Shown piece after piece: positions 58,798 through 64,000 of a stretch of 64,000 nucleotides of DNA. The stretch covers positions 62,001-126,000 of the forward strand of contig JARKIF010000003.1 in the NCBI GenBank assembly GCA_029378245.1, written 5' to 3'. The notes under the pieces were generated by a model. It did no database searches. It saw nothing but the letters and a program-made list of their open reading frames with translations, and was not told the DNA's origin. The first letter of the stretch is position 1; every line of letters starts with the position of its first letter. Source of the DNA: Roridomyces roridus (Eukaryota > Basidiomycota > Agaricomycetes > Agaricales > Mycenaceae). The position numbers and the translations under genes are program-made.

Positions 58798-60029
58798 GGT
58801 TCAACTGGACATTGAACCGCTTTCTCTGGCTGCGGGCGTACGAAAAACTATTAGAAGCTCTCTCTCTCTCAGTTTTTGTATATGTATGATGATGCAAAAT
58901 ATTCAATCGTAGTCCACACTTGGACCACACTCAGCTGTGTAACTTGAATTCAGAATAACATCCACTGCCAGTGCGGCTGACCGTCACGGTGGTTGGTTTG
59001 ATGATTCAGAAAGGGCAAAAGTTAATACATGGGAAGTACCTTGTACTGATGTCCGGTGATAATCTCAGTTGGACTGCTAATCTGAGAGCTCCCTGAGCCG
59101 AATATGATATCGTTCTAAGGTCAGTTGGCAGACATCAAATGAATCTCAGTGTGGCGTCATCCATGCATTTATGGAAAATAGCCGAAGGATATCAGTGATC
59201 AATGTCAGTTTGACATCCACACGGGTTGGTGGTGTAGGAGTCAACACGGAACAGTGTGTGGGTGGGGGATTGTTGAATCACCAGATCGAACAAAAACCTT
59301 AGATCTGTTGAACTTTGACCTGCAGAGCAAAATTGACATCCCGAGTCTGGTGTTGTTAGTCATTGTGTACTCGGCAATCTATGCCGGATAAAGCCAAGGG
59401 TCCGATATCAAGGATGCCGAGGCTACAAATTTCATTCTGGAAAAAATCAAGGCCAGTGGCACTGCAGACTTCCGGCACAGTACATACCGTGGAGCTACTT
59501 GGTCCGGTGATGATATTTCGTCATCCATCATGATCTGACAACAATCCTCTGATGGGGATGGCTTTGGCGGGAGATCAGGCGTTTCACGCCCGCAGAAACC
59601 CTTCTCTGCTACATCAGGGAAAACCTCCCTCGCAATTTTGTACAAATTGTTGAGAAATTATCTTCGGGTCGAGACAATTTTGAACATTCATGCAACTTTG
59701 TAACATTTGACACAAAGATGTTACAAATGTACTCACTGGGACATCCCCACTTTTTCTGGGCTAGTTTCAGCCTAAATCGCCAACAGCCTTCACATGATCA
59801 TGCTTGGTGGATCAATGCTCCTTGCCAAAAACTCTGGTCCTAACACTGCTGAGCTGGATAATTATCACAAATTATCAGATTTTGTGTACGCCGGGGAAAA
59901 ATTATCACAAATTATCACAAATTGTGTACACTGGCAGAATTGGTGTATTAGATTTTGTCACTGGTCTGAGTGAATTTGGAGTGCTTGTGCCCAGCTACAC
60001 ATTTACAGGTTTGCAGGTTGAGTCTGAAA

Positions 60030-60483
60030 TAATGCTGCTGGCGATGGCGAAATGATTCGCCAGCCCGTGTTTTGCCAGGGTGGCGCTACCTGGCGAAATG
60101 GGGATACGTAAATTTGAGGGGTGGCGAAACGGGGAACAGTATTCGACCTTGTAGCCCCAAATATGTGAATTTCGGATATTTTGCACATTGGCACATCTCG
60201 GATCAGGCACCGGCATGATTGATGACCAGTGATGAACATGATTTGATCGATTGAATGTGAATATGGACACTGAACATGCCACGAAAATCGAAATACATCA
60301 ATGATAGCAAGAGAGACATTGGGCGAGCAGCCGGAAGGAAGGAAAGGTTGAGGAAAGCCACCAAATTTATTAGAATACCATGATGTCACGTGTGAATCGC
60401 CACCTCGGCGATAAACCTGGCGATATCGGCGAAACCTGGGCATATGGCGAAACGGGCCGAAAAACGTTTCGCCATACGCATTA
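60030..60483. mobile_element. hAT-type MITE, GGCGAAA-motif family, 454 bp
   Basis: Left end TAATGCTGCTGGCGATGGCG, right end inverted TAATGCGTATGGCGAAACG. Exact duplication gtctgaaa at 60022-60029 and 60484-60491. GGCGAAA, TTTCGCC and CTGGCGA words are repeated more than ten times in the terminal ~100 bases of each side. No coding capacity. Confidence 0.88.
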
Positions 60484-61611
60484 GTCTGAAAGCAACTGGG
60501 TTATGTAGTTGTTATGTAGTCATGCCTCAACTTCAAGCCAATAAGGCACTGAATGGTGCAACCACTATGTATCTGCCATCAGTGTGCCTTTCTCAACCTC
60601 TCACTTAGTCTACCGGTTTTGAAAGTCTTCTTTGTTTTCTACTTCTTTGCGCAGGTCACCGGTTTGAATCCCACTCTGAGCATCATTTAAATGTAAATTA
60701 CTATCACTTGTATTACATTGTATTGGATCTGAATCACTTCACTTCATTCGGATAAGCGCACTCCAGTAGTCAGTTGCAAAGCTGCAGGAATAAACAGGGT
60801 GCAGGAAAAGAAAGCTCCCTGGAGGCCTGTACCTTTTACTCTAACAATCCTTTCAATTGCTTCAGAATGTTCAATAACTGGATGAAAAGGGTCCACGCAT
60901 GGGTGAAATCCCTGAGATAATTTGTGCAAAAATGTTGCAAATTTCTCTGGGGAGGTGACACTTTGCAACTTTGTTGAAATTCCCGATAATTAGCACCATT
61001 TTGCAGTAAAATGTTGCAAATTACCTTGGGGTGCTTTTCCTGATGTACGCTAGAGTAGGGGATTGATTTGATGTGCCGTGTTGTCGCGTAGCCTTGCTGA
61101 GTAAGTCGGCCCGGGGTCCGCCGAAGATTAGCCGGCGAACAATCAATTCTCACTGTTTTTCCGAGTACTTTACGTAATCGGTCATATGATTTTTGTACCG
61201 TACCAGGTTTCGCTGTTTGCGATTTTTGTGTAACCAGAAATCTGTGAGCTCACGTGACTTAGGGTGTCTTTCCCTCGTTCGATTCCCAATGCAGCCTATT
61301 TATTTTTTTCTTCTTATGCATCTGCTCCTCCTCTTTTCCTTTGTATTGTGTGTCCTTCGAGTCTGCCTGTGCGTTCCATTTCCAGAAGAATCCGACCTCA
61401 AGAGTCAACACTGTGGAACCTTGAACCTCAGTTGAACCTGTTGCACATGTCACCATGTGGTTGGATTCAGGTTTTTGATGAATGTCCCAGCCCAGTATAA
61501 GTACCTCAAATATTCCCAGATTTGTTCGAGAAGCAGGGGCACAATCCAAGCTGATTCTTTCAAGGGTGTTGTTTGCTGGTATTTGATCTCTGATCAAGCA
61601 AAGTGAGGTTG

Positions 61612-61650
61612 TGGCTGTGGGCGCTCAGAAATTTTGAGTGCCCACAGCCA
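61612..61650. repeat. Near-perfect 39-base palindrome
   Basis: TGGCTGTGGGC, G, CTCA and their inverted partners flank a GAAATT centre, forming a ~16-bp stem with one mismatch. It could be a hairpin terminator-like structure or the footprint of an element. Confidence 0.75.
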
Positions 61651-63429
61651 CATCATTCCAGACCATGGATTTGTCATTGATCATCAATCAGCCTGCCCCT
61701 CCTCGGTCCTCACCTGCGACCACAAGTCTTCAGCTTCTTATGGCTCAGAAATTAGAATCACTCTTCCTCAACTCTTCTTCACTGTTTCTGCAACATTCAT
61801 CCATATATTTAGTGAAAGTCTACACCGCCAAAGTGCCGTCAGGCGATCACCAGATGACACCGTCAGCTGGTGATCACCGAACACGGCAGCTGTCAAAACC
61901 TGGCGGCAACATGGAATCCAGCTGTGCCGCGCAGGTGGAATTTCTGGCTGGCGGGCATGTGGGTCAGCAAACTTCCAGAGACTGAGATAGCCAGGGTATG
62001 GGTGACTCAAGATATTATAAGGACACACATTGGTAATGCAATTCTCAACTTCCCGGCTTTGACTAGCTCAGAAACAAGACATTGACTTGCAAATCCTCGA
62101 AGGGACCGGGAGGTCCTCGGCGAGTGCGTCACGAGGCGTCACGGCTTGAAGATGGCGCCAAGGTCGGACTTGGCAGGACGATAGCCGGCAAGGCTGAAAC
62201 GAATTATGAGATCGGATCAGTGAATGACCAGATGATTGATTGATATCACCACATGGCTATATATTATGGCGTGATTCCACGGCCTTCGCTCGCCGTCTCT
62301 TTCCTTCCCCCCATCTTCTCTCTCATCCCCCTCTCGTTCCCGAAGGTCTCGCTCAACGCCCTTGTACCCCAGCCTTCTCTTTCCCGAACATAGTTGCCTC
62401 AACATTCCAGTCAAGTTCGTAGCCGTGCAAGATCCAAACAGTGTTGCCGCCGCCAGTGTACTCCAAGCTTTCTCTGTTGGCCCGCCGCCCGTAACTATTC
62501 TTGGACTTGCATGCTGGGCCGCCCCAAACTCGGTACTCCGCCCGCCTCGATGTTCCTTCCTAGACCGCAAGACCACAAGTCACGTTAGCAGCAAACTTTC
62601 AAGCCCATCTTGTCGCTGTCGACATCGTTCGATCTCTTATCCATATTGCTGTCCATCCGACTTCGCTTCATCCTTCCCCGGTGCTACTAGTACCCAACCC
62701 TCTCTCTCCCTCGTAGCCTTCCTGTTTATTACATATCATGTTATGCGTTATGCTCCATCCATGTGGTTTTCTCAATGGCATTCTATTTTACCCTCTTCCT
62801 TCTCTGGTGTGATATTGTGCTTTCCGCCGTGAATTGAATGAGAATTATCCGACACACCAGCTCCATGATATGTTGATCCACAGTGCATGTCCAGCTGACC
62901 ACCCATCGAATCTCCAGCAAAGCTGGGATCAGGATGGGTCCATTTACTCCTTCAGCCAATTTCCAGCATCCAGCAACATAGATTCCAGCTTACGACCGCA
63001 CGTGGCTTACATGACACGTCCAGCTGACTACTACGTGACAGCCCGTTGGCGGTGTAAGTATCCACAGTCCTCCTCCACCAATCCTTCCGGCGGTGTTGAA
63101 AAAGTTAGCAAACACTGCGGCCTACTTATCTGCAGTCTCAGAGCGGTAGCGCTGTGCATGCAAACATAATACGCAAGGGCCTTTTGTCCTTCAGGAGTCC
63201 ATTGAGAAGTCGGAGGCGACAGATTGGATTATTAAGCTTTCAGACTCGTGGGAAGTAGAAAGCAGTACTCGGTCTGCCGGGCAAAGCCGCGGCCCACCCA
63301 CCAAGTGATTTGATCAAATGATGCTTGATCGACAAGCTTTCAAATCCGTTGCCCACTCAATCCCGCAAAATGAGGGAGTCCTCGTGCCAACAGGAAATAA
63401 ACGATGGAATGAGTGCTTCCCTGCAGGTG

Positions 63430-64000
63430 TAGGGATGCACACCGCCCGTGTACGGGTGACGGCCGTCAAATTCACGGCACGAGACGGTTACGGGCCGTCA
63501 AATCAACGGCCGTCTTTTTGATATTTGCCTGGGTCCGACGGGGCGGGACGGCAAAATAGACGGGTACGGGCCGTCAAAAGACGGGTCTGGTGAGAACCTC
63601 TTCGAAGCGGATTTTTAATCGAGGCAGAAACATTCTCTGCCTCAGACATGTCCTCCCGCACTGCTCTAGCTTGAATTGACATTTCACAAGGACAACTTCA
63701 CAGATTTTGAGGATGTTTGATGTCAGATATCCCATCAATCAGCCGTAAATCGGCCAAGTACAGACTGCATATTTGATGCCCTTGCCCACCACATCATGAC
63801 ACCAGCCGTCGGATCAGGAACCGGCCTATTTGCCGCAGGACATTGACCTGATCCGCTCATCTCGGGCACCAACCCGTCGACGGGCCGTCAATGTGACAGA
63901 TTGACGGGAACGGACGGCAACGTTACCGTCCCGTACCCGTCCCGTACATCTGTTCGATCAAGGGTCTGACGGGTACGGGTACGTACCCGTGTACGGACGG
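63430..64000. mobile_element. Left part of a hAT-type element, ACGGCCGTCA/ACGGGT family, cut by window edge
   Basis: Begins TAGGGATGCACACCGCCCGT, the hAT end form. ACGGCCGTC, GACGGGT and GGGCCGTCAA words follow, and the last 40 bases before the window edge are ACGGGTACGGGTACG-rich again. That suggests the right end lies just outside. The target duplication should be tgcaggtg (63422-63429). Confidence 0.7.

Larger units (their letters stand above)
56147..64000. other. Gene-poor, repeat-rich right end of the window
   Basis: No open frame of convincing family or splice structure was found in ~7.9 kb. Repeated words ATTATCACAAATT (59850-59935) and TTGCAAATT/TTACAAATG (59640-59730, 60920-61030) hint at further diverged elements. 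The clear elements at 60030-60483 and from 63430, and the putative one at 56855-58797, are listed separately. Frames at 62240-62830 are Ser/Pro-rich and unassigned. Confidence 0.4.

Overview
This window looks like nuclear DNA of a basidiomycete fungus, probably an agaric (inference). The genes have many short introns (about 45-100 bases, GT..AG, with CTGAC/CTAAT-like branch sites). The families are typical of Agaricomycetes: DUF6534 and RTA1-like seven-helix proteins, MYND-finger proteins, a NACHT NTPase, a fungal-specific transcription factor, a secreted pectin methylesterase, an M28 aminopeptidase and a Tad1-like LINE. No CRISPR array, bacterial operon or convincing tRNA/rRNA gene was found. 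Layout: 1-277 is the 3' end of a luciferase-domain (DUF5519) gene. 3240-7818 (minus) holds two damaged isochorismatase-like remnants and a DUF6534 membrane-protein gene split by a 0.54-kb insertion. 9351-13002 holds two head-to-head MYND-finger paralogs, a frameshifted one on minus and an intact one on plus. 13514-16143 (minus) is a NACHT protein in six exons that keep the reading frame. 18778-20456 (plus) is a fucosyltransferase-like type II membrane protein. 22308-25573 (minus) is a transcription-factor gene with an in-frame stop and two transposons in introns. 26469-27711 (minus) is an intact RTA1-like gene. 28030-31137 (minus) is an aminopeptidase pseudogene carrying a 2-kb transposon. 32097-33446 (plus) is an intact pectin methylesterase. 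42220-43690 (minus) is a broken short-chain dehydrogenase. 47808-56146 is a decayed LINE with a poly(A) tail. About 56.1-64 kb has no gene I can support. The main discovery is a dense set of non-autonomous DNA transposons. Ten have exact 8-base target-site duplications and an eleventh has an 8-9 base one. Most have TAGGG/TAGTG-type ends of the hAT superfamily. In nearly every element the ends are packed, on both strands, with one short motif that differs by family: ACGGGT, GAACGC, AAACGTTTGC, GAGACGAG, GGGCTCGG, GAATACG, GGCGAAA. They nest in each other, up to four deep at 33964-38665. Other elements are a long-armed fold-back element, a Mutator-like element with 9-base duplications and hairpin ends, and TA-flanked elements, one of them inside LINE ORF2. 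The region reads as an accessory, transposon-battered block where intact secreted, membrane and NLR-like genes sit beside decayed paralogs. I see no sign that the genes form one pathway.
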